In this document: positions 29,681 through 38,501 of the stretch, piece after piece
Numbering within the stretch: the stretch's first letter is position 1
How the letters are laid out: each line of letters starts with the position of its first letter
Assembly (NCBI RefSeq): GCF_004834005.1
Contig: NZ_STFF01000013.1
Location: 1-64,000, forward strand
Direction: 5' to 3'
From: Niastella caeni
Lineage (GTDB): Bacteria > Bacteroidota > Bacteroidia > Chitinophagales > Chitinophagaceae
Length of the DNA stretch: 64,000 nt
Notes under the pieces: generated by a model
The model's database searches: none
What the model was told of the DNA's origin: nothing
What the model saw: the letters and a program-made list of their open reading frames with translations, nothing else
Translations under genes and position numbers: made by a program

Positions 29681-29762
29681 CGGATGGTTATCGGAGAATT
29701 CGACATAAAAATTTTCATTGCTGCAGATATGATCGCCCGAAAATTTTATGTCTCATTTCATT
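29681..29762 (-). repeat. Intergenic hairpin element, copy B, in efflux operon
   Basis: GACATAAAAATTTTC (29702-29716) pairs with GAAAATTTTATGTC (29739-29752) with a one-base bulge. The element shares CGGATGG, CATTGCTG and TTTCATT at matching places with copy A (28481-28556). It fills the spacer between tolC and the adaptor gene. Two related copies in successive spacers of one operon suggest a dispersed intergenic element or a conserved RNA structure. Confidence 0.65.
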
Positions 29763-29767
29763 GTATG

Positions 29768-31132
29768 TTAGTTTAAGAGTGATTTTAAATTTCCCTGGGC
29801 TTTTATTAATTGTATTTCTGCCAAACGATAATCAAGTAAAGCGGCAGAATAGTTATTTTGCGCGGTGGTCAGCGAGTTTTCTGCATCTAGCAGATCTGTT
29901 AACGGCGCTAACCCCTGCGTATAATTATTTTGTGTATTGGTATATACTTCTTCGGCCAGCGCTACATTTTCTTTCTGGTTATTAAGCGTGATAATGCTGT
30001 TCCGAAGTTGTGTGGTGGCATTTCTATATGTGAGGTTAAGCGACAACTCTGTGTTCTTTATATCTTGCTGTAACTTTCTGATATCAACATCGGCCTGCCT
30101 CACTTTCGATCGCGTTGAAAATCCATTGAACAGGGGAATTTTCAGATTTAATCCTACCGAGGCATAATCGAACCAGTTGGCGCCGCTGCCTACCGGAAAA
30201 GAATTGCCCATTCCCTGGTAGCCATAGTTTCCCGAAAGCGAGAGAGATGGATAATATTTTGCACGCGTAGCTTCTTTTTGTAATGCCAGCAGTTCTTCCT
30301 GTTTTTTCAGTACCTGGTAATCCGACAGTTTTTTTACATCCGGCGCATTATCCATCAGGGCCAATTTGGGTTTAATGCTGTCCATTTGCGCATAAGGAAT
30401 TGTAATGGGTGTTTCAATGGGAATGCCTATATAAAACTTCAACGTGTTTTCCTGTAGCTGAACTGTATTGATCAATTGCTGACGTTGTGCTTCCAGGTTC
30501 GATAAGTTCACCTTGCTTCTGTCGAGATCAATTTTTTTCGCCAATCCATTTTTATATTGGCCTTCAATTACATTCTTCACGCGAGTGGTTGTGGCAAGAT
30601 TACTATCGACGATCACCAGTTGCTGACGTTGCACCAACACCTGGTAGTATTGGGTGGCTACTTTTTCAATCACCTGCTCATCGGTTAACCCGGCCATCAA
30701 CTGGTAATATTGCTGGGTGCTTTTCGCAGCCTTCAAACCGGTGAAGACTGATTTGTCGAACAGTGCCTGTGATAATGATACAGAGGCACTGCTGTTCCAT
30801 TTTTGTCCAAATGCTATCAGCATTGTTTTGCCCGGTTGTCCTGCCAGCTCACCTGGTACGGCGCTTAACTGTAAAATAGGATTATAGGTAAGGCCGCCAT
30901 TGGCGTTTATTTGCGGAAGCGCCTGTGAGCGGGCGTCGTCAATTTTATATTGGCTGTTTTCTTCGTCGAGCCTTGCCTTAACGGCTTCTGATTTATTCTT
31001 CAGTGCCTGTTGCAGTGCTTCTTTCAGCGAAAGCGGTGCTGTCTGGGCCTTTGCCAATGACAAAACGCTAACCCCGGCCACAAGCAATACCAAACGTTGG
31101 GCAACAATTCGAAGCGATTGGTTGTGTTTCAT
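29768..31132 (-). CDS. TolC family outer-membrane efflux channel
   Basis: A 454-residue outer-membrane protein. A signal peptide (ending SLAKAQ, about residue 30) is followed by two OEP repeats of long helices and beta strands. Typical spots are TQYYQVLVQRQQLVIVDSN in the first half and NNYTQGLAPLTDLLDAEN in the second. It supplies the exit duct for the permease/adaptor encoded downstream. The start ATG at 31132 lies 29 bp after the TetR stop, so it is co-transcribed with the regulator. Confidence 0.93.
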   Translation of the reverse strand: MKHNQSLRIVAQRLVLLVAGVSVLSLAKAQTAPLSLKEALQQALKNKSEAVKARLDEENSQYKIDDARSQALPQINANGGLTYNPILQLSAVPGELAGQPGKTMLIAFGQKWNSSASVSLSQALFDKSVFTGLKAAKSTQQYYQLMAGLTDEQVIEKVATQYYQVLVQRQQLVIVDSNLATTTRVKNVIEGQYKNGLAKKIDLDRSKVNLSNLEAQRQQLINTVQLQENTLKFYIGIPIETPITIPYAQMDSIKPKLALMDNAPDVKKLSDYQVLKKQEELLALQKEATRAKYYPSLSLSGNYGYQGMGNSFPVGSGANWFDYASVGLNLKIPLFNGFSTRSKVRQADVDIRKLQQDIKNTELSLNLTYRNATTQLRNSIITLNNQKENVALAEEVYTNTQNNYTQGLAPLTDLLDAENSLTTAQNNYSAALLDYRLAEIQLIKAQGNLKSLLN

Positions 31133-31161
31133 TAATTAAGTATTTAAATTGGACTGTTTGC

Positions 31162-31827
31162 TTATTTATGTTGATCAGTTTCTATTTGTTGGATTTCTTT
31201 CGGCTGTGCTAATCTGGTAGCGAAGCTGTATTTTTTAAGTTCGTTCTCCAGCCGCGGGATGGCTTCCGGTGCTATAACTCCATATAGAAATAAGTACAAA
31301 GCCTGTCTGAAAACTTCATCTTTTGAGTAATCGTTTACCAGTTCGGCAGCAAACTCAAAATCTTTTTGGATATGTTGTTGTAAAATGGTCACTACCAATT
31401 GCGGGTGAAGGCTTCCCCGGAAAACCCCTTCCACAATGCCTTCTTCCAGCACTTTTAGCACCCGTGGGTAAATGAAGTTGTTTAATGTATGCACCAGGTG
31501 GGTATATTCAACCGGGTAATGTTTTTGCAGATCAGTAAAAAAGGCCACACTTGTTTTTTTACAGAAATCCATATTAACTGTCATATGGCTGAGTACCCGT
31601 TGCAGGTTGTCTGCATCGGCCTGGTCCGCTTCTTCCAGCGCCTGGTTGAAGTTCGCCGCTACTAATCGGCAAACCTGTTGTACCAGGTCGGCCCGGGAGG
31701 TAAAAAAGCGGTATAATGTTTTCTTTGAAATCGCCAGCCGCGCAGCAATTTCATCCATCGTAAAAGGCTGAATGCCCTGCGTGGTAAATAAGCGGAAAGC
31801 TGTTTCTAAGATGATTGTTTCGTTCAT
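31162..31827 (-). CDS. TetR family repressor of the efflux operon
   Basis: A 221-residue regulator with an N-terminal HTH (MDEIAARLAISKKTLYRFFTSRADLV, in parts) and a helical ligand domain. The frame begins at a GTG at 31842, but I place the start at the ATG at 31827 because the GTG lies inside a cluster of GTCGA-type repeats likely to be operator. It is the first gene of a minus-strand operon with tolC, adaptor and permease, so it likely represses its own operon and is released by an efflux substrate. A second TetR gene lies divergently 283 bp away. Confidence 0.9.
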   Translation of the reverse strand: MNETIILETAFRLFTTQGIQPFTMDEIAARLAISKKTLYRFFTSRADLVQQVCRLVAANFNQALEEADQADADNLQRVLSHMTVNMDFCKKTSVAFFTDLQKHYPVEYTHLVHTLNNFIYPRVLKVLEEGIVEGVFRGSLHPQLVVTILQQHIQKDFEFAAELVNDYSKDEVFRQALYLFLYGVIAPEAIPRLENELKKYSFATRLAQPKEIQQIETDQHK

Positions 31828-31831
31828 TAAC

Positions 31832-31902
31832 TTTTCGACCACTTTAGTTTGTTGGTCAAAAGTAATATGACTTTTCGACTAATTTGTAAAAATGGTCGAA
31901 AA
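31832..31902. promoter_or_regulatory. Cluster of TTTTCGACCA half-sites, candidate TetR operator
   Basis: TTTTCGACCA (31832-31841), its variant complement TTGGTCAAAA (31852-31861), CTTTTCGACTA (31871-31881) and the exact complement TGGTCGAAAA (31893-31902) are packed into 71 bp directly upstream of the tetR ATG at 31827. The first and last are perfect inverted repeats. This fits a double operator for an autoregulated TetR protein. Confidence 0.6.
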
Positions 31903-32100
31903 TAATTGTTAAAGGATTGTGAAAGCATATTGTAAGAAGGGAGGTTTTGAAGTTGGCTGAGAATATGTTGAATTATAAATTGTTGATTATTAATTACTTT
32001 TTAGGCTAGCACTTATGAAACCGTTTAAATATCCGATGTTTCTGAAGTTTCCATCCAGGCGGGTGCCTGGGATTCTATATATTTGTATAAACAGATAAAA

Positions 32101-32117
32101 TCGACCAATTATGTCGA
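32101..32117. promoter_or_regulatory. TCGAC-GTCGA inverted repeat over a start codon
   Basis: TCGACCAATTATGTCGA contains a 5-base inverted repeat (32101-32105 and 32113-32117) that spans the ATG of the second TetR gene. Its half-sites match the TCGAC core seen upstream of the first TetR gene, suggesting cross-regulation or autoregulation by steric block of translation or transcription start. Confidence 0.5.
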
Positions 32118-32710
32118 ATAGTCAAGATGTAAAAGATCCTATAAGGGAAGAAATATTGGGTGGTGCGCGGGATTTGTTTGAACGTTTTGGTTTTAAAAAG
32201 ACCACCATGGAGGATATTGCCCGGCAAATAGGCAAATCGAAAAGTGCTTTATATTATTACTATAAAACGAAGGAAGAGATCTTTGAAGCGGTAGTTTTAA
32301 ATGAAATAGCAACCACACAGGCCCAGGTGGCTGAAATTGTTAACCAGGAGTCGTCGGCAGCTAAAAAATTCCAGGTATTATTTACCAGCATGCTTGAAGG
32401 CGTTAAGCAAAAAGCCAATAAATTCTCCATCTTTAAATCCGATATGTACGAAAATCATTTCCTGTTTGAGAACATTGTTGAGAAGCGCGATTCGTATATT
32501 GAAGAAATGTTAAAAGATATTCTCATCTTAGGCATTAGTCAACGGGAAGTAAAAATGATGAACAATGCCGAAATGAGTTTATGGGCAAGAATTGTAAATC
32601 TGACGCTGAAGGCATTGTCAAATAAAATTTTCCTGGAAGACAAATATCATTTGTCAGGAGATCAACTGAATTTCCTGGCAGATACTTTTTTCAATGGGGT
32701 ACGGTCTTAA
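32111..32710 (+). CDS. TetR/AcrR family transcriptional regulator
   Basis: A 199-residue protein with the TetR HTH near 20-65 (TMEDIARQIGKSKSALYYYYKTKEEIFEAV, in parts) and a helical C-terminal domain of the fatty-acid/efflux regulator kind. It is divergent from the tetR-tolC-adaptor-RND operon and converges on susD, 34 bp away. Shared TCGAC half-sites suggest that it may act on the same promoter region. The ligand is unknown. Confidence 0.9.
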   Translation: MSNSQDVKDPIREEILGGARDLFERFGFKKTTMEDIARQIGKSKSALYYYYKTKEEIFEAVVLNEIATTQAQVAEIVNQESSAAKKFQVLFTSMLEGVKQKANKFSIFKSDMYENHFLFENIVEKRDSYIEEMLKDILILGISQREVKMMNNAEMSLWARIVNLTLKALSNKIFLEDKYHLSGDQLNFLADTFFNGVRS

Positions 32711-32744
32711 ATTGGAAAGCGCTTTTGCCATTATTTTAATAACG

Positions 32745-34208
32745 TCAATCTACGTCCCACCAAACGGGTTCATATATTTGTTTTATACCCGGAAAGTTTA
32801 CATTTCTTGTTACCTCTGAACTTGGATACAATAAGCGGGCAGGCATTCTTTCATCACCTAATGCAGTTGCTGCCGATACGGTAAAGAAATCGGGATATCC
32901 GGTTCTACGCCATTCCGTCCATGCTTCAAAAGATTGATTGCCCGTCATGGCCAGCCATTTTTGTATAATGATCGCTCTGATCTGAGCTTCGGTACCTCCA
33001 GGCCATTGAGCCGCAGGTGAAGCGGCGATATATGCTTCCGCGGCGGGTACGTTGTACGATTCGAAGCTTGCGTGAATACCTTCTCTGAATAATGTCAGGG
33101 CAGTTTGGCCGGTAGTCAACCATCCTCTTACTACTGCTTCAGCCTGTAGAAAATAACTTTCGGCGGCCGACATCAATTTAACAGGCGCATTGGCCGATTG
33201 ATCATTTCTTGCATTGGCGCCTACCGCTGCCGATGGTAAGGAAAATCTCCGGGTATTGGTCCTGAAGGATCCCTGCCGTATACCAATGATGGAGTCTATG
33301 CCCGTTGCTACATACCTGGTGAAAAATACATCTGCTCTCGGGTCTTTATTCTGGGTCATATATTTTGCTACTGTTTCACTCGCCACCAGGTTTTGAACCC
33401 TGCTTAATCCCAGCATTTCTGAAAATAATGGATTCTGGTTGCCGCCAACGGCACTATATTCTATTTGCGCATCGTCTTCAAGGAATTCTGCGTTGTTCAA
33501 AGTTTGTATGCCTGCAGCGGCTCTTTGCGGAGCCACTTCCGACAATCGTAATAACGCACGTAGTTTAAATGTATTGGCAAAGCGCAGCCATTGGTGCATA
33601 TCACCCTGAAAGATCAGATCATCTGTTCCCGGTGTAACTTCCGCATCAATATCTATTAGTGTAAGAGCCCTGTCGACCCAGTTTAGGATGCTATCGTACA
33701 CCTGTTGCTGGGGATTATATGCAGGATTGGTAATATTCGGTGTAGCTGCCTGTGCCACCGGCACATCGCCGAACGCATCTGTTGCTAACTGGAATGCGTA
33801 TGCTTTTAGAATATACGCAATAGCTGTATATTGATTGGATGCTTCCTTCCCTGCAGTAAGTTTTAATATTTCCTGGATATCCTGTAATGCGTCTGAATAC
33901 AGCATTCTCCAGGGTCTGTCGAAAGCTGTGGTTGTAACGGAATACTGGTCCAGGCTCCTGTATTGAGATGATGTAGGGTTTTGTGTCCAGAACTGTGCCC
34001 AGATGCCGCCATGGATCTGAAGCGGATTTCCCAGCGCATGCCCTATGGCAGCCTGTACCGCGGGAAGCAACAATTCAACGGAAGCATTGTTGGCTAAATT
34101 AGGATTTTCATTGGTGTCTAAAAATTTGCGACATCCGGCAAAGCTGATGGCTGCAATAATTAATAGCAGGAAGCATTTATTTTTTATATGGATAGTTGTC
34201 ATGGCCAA
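32745..34208 (-). CDS. SusD/RagB-like nutrient-binding outer-membrane lipoprotein
   Basis: A 487-residue surface lipoprotein. The signal peptide ends in the lipobox SFAGC (Cys at about 26) followed by RKFLDTNENPN, the usual start of the SusD-like_2 type. TPR-like helices follow through the body, with C-terminal EAWTEWRRTGYP typical of the family. It pairs with the TonB-dependent channel encoded just upstream (19-bp spacing) and forms its lid. Substrate is unknown; there is no glycosidase in the same transcription unit, so a peptide or small molecule is as likely as a glycan. Confidence 0.93.
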   Translation of the reverse strand: MAMTTIHIKNKCFLLLIIAAISFAGCRKFLDTNENPNLANNASVELLLPAVQAAIGHALGNPLQIHGGIWAQFWTQNPTSSQYRSLDQYSVTTTAFDRPWRMLYSDALQDIQEILKLTAGKEASNQYTAIAYILKAYAFQLATDAFGDVPVAQAATPNITNPAYNPQQQVYDSILNWVDRALTLIDIDAEVTPGTDDLIFQGDMHQWLRFANTFKLRALLRLSEVAPQRAAAGIQTLNNAEFLEDDAQIEYSAVGGNQNPLFSEMLGLSRVQNLVASETVAKYMTQNKDPRADVFFTRYVATGIDSIIGIRQGSFRTNTRRFSLPSAAVGANARNDQSANAPVKLMSAAESYFLQAEAVVRGWLTTGQTALTLFREGIHASFESYNVPAAEAYIAASPAAQWPGGTEAQIRAIIIQKWLAMTGNQSFEAWTEWRRTGYPDFFTVSAATALGDERMPARLLYPSSEVTRNVNFPGIKQIYEPVWWDVD

Positions 34209-34227
34209 AATCTTTTAATACGGTTAA

Positions 34228-37200
34228 TCAGAAGCTTGCGCTTATGTTGAAACCAAAATTCCGCTGGGAAGGTTGTGCTGTAAAGTCGAATCCCTGTAGA
34301 TTGGTGGAGCCCGCTGAATTTATTTCCGGATCAATGTATTTATTGGCATCTGGCGTCCATAATACCAGGTTATTGCCAAAAATGCCAAATGTCAGATCGC
34401 CAAAAAATGAATTTTTGAGGACACTTTTAGGGATCCTATAGGTGAGGCTCACCTCCCGCAGCTTAACATAAGAGGCATCAATTACCTGTCGCCCATAAGG
34501 CATATTGGTAAAGTAATCTTGCGGTAAAAATGTAATGTTTGTATTTGTTACCAGTTTATTATCCTGGTCATAATAAACGGAATTGGGGAAAACATAAGGC
34601 TTACGGCCAAATTCGGCTGTTTCCCAGGATGTGCCAACGAATGCCATTATATCTTTAGTGCGCGAAACAAATTGTCCGCCTCGTTTTGTATCAAAAAGAA
34701 AATTGAGGTTAAATCCTTTGTAACGTGCGTTCGCTCCCCACGATGCTATGAAATCCGGATTATAAGATTCAAAATACACAGCGCCGGGTGTTTCAAGTGG
34801 AATGCCGGTTGCTTCATCTACTATCACTCTTCCCTGGTCATCATGCAAGATATCTACACCATAAAATGTTCCATACGGCTTTCCTTCTGCAGCCACAGCA
34901 GCCATATCTGCTAATCCACCCAGTGATACCTGTGTTACGCCCTCCAGTTCCAGGTCTACCACCTTATTGCGGTTACGGGTATACGTACCAAATAATTCAA
35001 GTGAAAATCCATTGGCGTTCCGTATAGGAACTCCGCGAAGACTTAATTCCACGCCTTTATTTTCTACTATCCCGCCATTGATCACCATACTGGTAAATCC
35101 CGAGGATTCTGAAATTGGAATGGTAAGTATCTGATCTTTGGACCTGTTTTTATAATAAGAGAAATCAAGGTATAACCTGTTATTCCAGAAATTCAATTCC
35201 GTCCCTATTTCATATGCTGTAGTGATCTCAGGTTTGAGATTAGGATTTCCTATTCGCCCGAACCGCGTAATACCCGGTATTCCATTGAAGGGGAAGGTAG
35301 TGCTGCCGAAATTTCCTTCTATTTCAGGCCTTGCGAAATAATTGTTTAACAGGAAGGGATTGGCATCGTTGCCCACCTGGGCTATGCTTGCACGCAGTTT
35401 TCCGTAGCCTAAAACGTCAGATAACTTGTCTCCCTTCAGTAATTCTGTAAAAACAAATGATGCACTGGCGCTTGGGTAGAAGAAGGAGTTGTTGTCATCG
35501 GGCAGGGTAGATGACCAATCGTTTCGCGCGGTGAGGTCAATAAAGATCAATTCGTTAAAACCCAATGTAAGTTGCGTATACAATCCCATCAACCGTCTTC
35601 TGCTATATTCATTGAAATTATACAATGGTCCATTACTGTTATCGAGATTGTACCAACCGGGCACGATGAGCCCAAATGATTCGTTGGTGCTCGCATCCAG
35701 GATAGAAGCGGTCCTTTGCCGGAGATTGTGCCCTATCATTAAACTGCCTGTAAAATCAGTTCCTACTTTTTTTCTGGCAGTGATCATCAGGTCATGAACA
35801 ATTTCACTTACGTTAAAGTCATTTTCCCGGTACTGGCCTACTTCCGATTGAACATTTGATCGCGAATAGTTCCCTGTTTCTTCATCTGCAGGATAATACG
35901 TGAATTTAGGATACTTGAACCTTCTTCGGTCTGAATACACATCTGCGCCTACTCTTTCAACTATATCCAGCCATTCAAGCGGTTTATAAGTGATGGTGAA
36001 ATTACCAACCACACGATCTACATCATTTTCATTCCGGTAATTCTGTAAAAGAAAATAAGGGCTCACCGTATAACCTCCGTAAAAGCCATATACCTGTTCA
36101 CCCCGTTCGTTCAGAAAGCCATACCCGTTGTATGGATTATTCAGGTCTTCCATTTTGTCAATTGGTATGTCGCGGGGAGTTTGAAGCAGGTTGTCGTAAA
36201 CAGAACCGGGACCCTGCCCGCCCTGCACCAGGTTGCTGTTGATTCTACTATAGCTGAGACCAATGCCGGCGGAGAATTTATTATTCAGTTGAGCAGTACC
36301 ATTAAACCGGGCATTATACCTGTTGTATTTGTCTTTATTATATGGCATAATGCCATCAGAGTTCAGGCTGTTGAGCGATAAATAAAAAGTTGTTTTTTCA
36401 CCTGAGCCGGCAAAAGAAACTGTGTTGTTGATCATTCTCCCCAACTCAAAAAATTTCCTGACGTTATCTTCTTGTGCAGAATATGGTTTTTGTTGTCTCC
36501 TTCCATTGATTTCCTGCCCCCAGTCCTGCACCTGGCCTGTAAAAGGAGGTCCCCAGCTCCAGTTTTCAATTGGATCGTTGTAATACTCCAGGTCACCGTT
36601 TGCATCAATACCGGTTGCATAGCCCTGGCCATATCCATTTTGAAAAGTGGGCAACTTTAGTATGTTGGAAAAAGTGATGGTGGAACTTACGGTAACTTCG
36701 TTTTTCTGCCCTTTCCTTCCTGATTTAGTAGTAATTACAACAGCACCATTAGATGCCCTGGAACCGTATAACGCCGCGGCTGTCGGGCCTTTTAAAACGG
36801 TTATCGATTCTATGTCTTCCGGGTTAATGTCGTTACCGCGGTTGCCGAAGTTTACGGTGCTTCTGGGATCTACTATTCCGCTGGTTTGGGTGGTACGAAC
36901 ATCGCTTCCACCAAGAAAGTCTGAATTATCAATGGGAATACCATCTATTACCATGAGTGCCTGATTGTTACCGGTTATAGAGGATCCGCCTCTTAACACA
37001 ATGCGCGATGAACTGTTAGGTGCACTGGCGGTACTGGTAATATTAACACCTGCTACCTTTCCCTGCAATGCATTTAATGGGCTCGTATTACGTCCTGTGA
37101 GCAATTCTTCGCTTCTTACGACCGGCGCTGAGTAACCCAGCGATCGTTTATCACGACGAATGGCATTAGCGGTCACAATGGTTTCAATGAGTGTACCGGC

Positions 37201-37551
37201 TTCTACCTGTAATGACAGATCAATTACGGAGCGATTTCTTACCGGCACTTCCATCGTCTGGTATCCTACAAAGCTGAAAACCAACGTTGCATTGCTTTCT
37301 ACATTATTAAAGCTGTAGCGTCCTTCTGCATCCGTTGCGGTGCCTATATTGGTTCCTTTAACAGTAACAGATACGCCGGGAAGCGGCTGCTGATCATTTG
37401 CTGAAGTAACTCTTCCGCTTATCGGGATAAATCTTTTTTCATGAAATCCATTTGGAGTAGCTGATCCCTGTTGCGGTACAGCAAGTGAAAGAGAAAGGGT
37501 TATGCATACAAGCAGTGATAATTTTCTTTTGTTAAAATCAATTCGTATCAT
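34228..37551 (-). CDS. SusC/RagA-like TonB-dependent outer-membrane transporter
   Basis: An 1107-residue outer-membrane protein that imports large nutrients with TonB energy. After a signal peptide (ending GSATPNG region) comes a carboxypeptidase-regulatory-like beta domain (ISGRVTSANDQQPLPGVSV), a plug domain (LRGGSSITGNNQALMVIDG; VLKGPTAAALYGSRAS) and a long beta barrel ending in ISASF. I place the start at the ATG at 37551 (MIRIDFNKRK), eight codons inside the open frame. It is the first gene of a susC-susD unit; no sigma/anti-sigma pair is next to it. Confidence 0.95.
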   Translation of the reverse strand: MIRIDFNKRKLSLLVCITLSLSLAVPQQGSATPNGFHEKRFIPISGRVTSANDQQPLPGVSVTVKGTNIGTATDAEGRYSFNNVESNATLVFSFVGYQTMEVPVRNRSVIDLSLQVEAGTLIETIVTANAIRRDKRSLGYSAPVVRSEELLTGRNTSPLNALQGKVAGVNITSTASAPNSSSRIVLRGGSSITGNNQALMVIDGIPIDNSDFLGGSDVRTTQTSGIVDPRSTVNFGNRGNDINPEDIESITVLKGPTAAALYGSRASNGAVVITTKSGRKGQKNEVTVSSTITFSNILKLPTFQNGYGQGYATGIDANGDLEYYNDPIENWSWGPPFTGQVQDWGQEINGRRQQKPYSAQEDNVRKFFELGRMINNTVSFAGSGEKTTFYLSLNSLNSDGIMPYNKDKYNRYNARFNGTAQLNNKFSAGIGLSYSRINSNLVQGGQGPGSVYDNLLQTPRDIPIDKMEDLNNPYNGYGFLNERGEQVYGFYGGYTVSPYFLLQNYRNENDVDRVVGNFTITYKPLEWLDIVERVGADVYSDRRRFKYPKFTYYPADEETGNYSRSNVQSEVGQYRENDFNVSEIVHDLMITARKKVGTDFTGSLMIGHNLRQRTASILDASTNESFGLIVPGWYNLDNSNGPLYNFNEYSRRRLMGLYTQLTLGFNELIFIDLTARNDWSSTLPDDNNSFFYPSASASFVFTELLKGDKLSDVLGYGKLRASIAQVGNDANPFLLNNYFARPEIEGNFGSTTFPFNGIPGITRFGRIGNPNLKPEITTAYEIGTELNFWNNRLYLDFSYYKNRSKDQILTIPISESSGFTSMVINGGIVENKGVELSLRGVPIRNANGFSLELFGTYTRNRNKVVDLELEGVTQVSLGGLADMAAVAAEGKPYGTFYGVDILHDDQGRVIVDEATGIPLETPGAVYFESYNPDFIASWGANARYKGFNLNFLFDTKRGGQFVSRTKDIMAFVGTSWETAEFGRKPYVFPNSVYYDQDNKLVTNTNITFLPQDYFTNMPYGRQVIDASYVKLREVSLTYRIPKSVLKNSFFGDLTFGIFGNNLVLWTPDANKYIDPEINSAGSTNLQGFDFTAQPSQRNFGFNISASF

Positions 37552-37813
37552 AAGCGTCAGTTTGAGTGTGCTCAAAAGATCTGTTTGGCCAATGATGTTC
37601 CCTAAATAATATGGTTATTATTTTCTTATAGCTTCACAGATTTTAACAAAATAATTGCTGAAAATTTCATGCCGCGGGTATGGCAAACCTGCACGATGGG
37701 TTATTGTGCAATGAAAGATGAGTTCAGGTTCGATGGCGTATTGTTACCCGTTTTATTAACAATTAATATGAATTATCACCCTAGTTGTTAGGTGGGATAA
37801 TTGCCTGATATAT

Positions 37814-38104
37814 TCAAAGCCGGTTCCTGCCGAAAATAGCACCTCGTATCAAGGCGATGACCAACGTAAAAAGGGCTGAACCTATTACTGCCCAAACAAT
37901 AGGAAATGTTTTTCCGCCCACTTTTATGGCAAATATTTCGGGAAGTCCGAATTTGCCCGCAAGCCACAAACCAATATACGCGCCAATAAATCCAACTATG
38001 ATGGAAACGAAACAACCGCCCAGGTCATACCCCGCCAGTGATTGACCAACTCCGCCACATATGGCGGCAATTACCAAAAGGATAAATAATTCTGTGAGTG
38101 TCAT
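37814..38104 (-). CDS. GlsB/YeaQ/YmgE family small membrane protein
   Basis: A 96-residue inner-membrane protein with three hydrophobic helices and the glycine-rich pattern of the transglycosylase-associated/YeaQ family (AICGGVGQSLAGYDLGGC; GFIGAYIGLWL). Members are often stress-induced; the exact function is not settled. The start at 38104 (MTLTELFILL) fits the family; 11 upstream in-frame codons are rejected. It stands alone, upstream of susC in the same direction, with a 262-bp spacer. Confidence 0.85.
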   Translation of the reverse strand: MTLTELFILLVIAAICGGVGQSLAGYDLGGCFVSIIVGFIGAYIGLWLAGKFGLPEIFAIKVGGKTFPIVWAVIGSALFTLVIALIRGAIFGRNRL

Positions 38105-38156
38105 AACGATATGCTTTTTTCTGTTGAACAGTTGCAATTTGAATGCCGTTGTTTGT

Positions 38157-38170
38157 ATAACAATTGTTAT
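38157..38170. promoter_or_regulatory. Perfect 14-bp palindrome ATAACAATTGTTAT
   Basis: ATAACAATTGTTAT is a perfect palindrome 53 bp upstream of the YeaQ-type gene, with a second small palindrome CTGTTGAACAG at 38121-38131. They lie in the 397-base divergent spacer 38105-38501 before the GH43 gene. A homodimeric regulator could bind here. Nothing else is recognised in this spacer. Confidence 0.4.
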
Positions 38171-38501
38171 TGCAGTTTTCCCTTTCCAACTTGTATACTT
38201 ATTAAATTATATCCGTTATCGGTACGTAAGAATTCAAAATGGTCTTGTACTAAAGGTTTCTTTCCTTTGTAGTTTATAACTATGTTCTTTACGGGATAGA
38301 TCCATTCTATTGATTCGCGCAATTGTTGAAATATCGTTTATATTCATCCGGTACATGGCTGTAAACCATTAGTGTTTGCAGGGTCTTAATGAATCAGTGA
38401 AACCTTCAATTAAAATTAAATTGTTTTCCTGTATTCAACGTTAGCCGGAAGTTAAAATATATACTTTAATTTCACTTTTAAAACAGGCGATTGGCTTTCA
38501 T

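Noticed and set aside
32716..32725. AAAGCGCTTT as a terminator between tetR and susD
   Set aside because: The palindrome has no loop and cannot form a terminator hairpin; at most it is a weak protein site.
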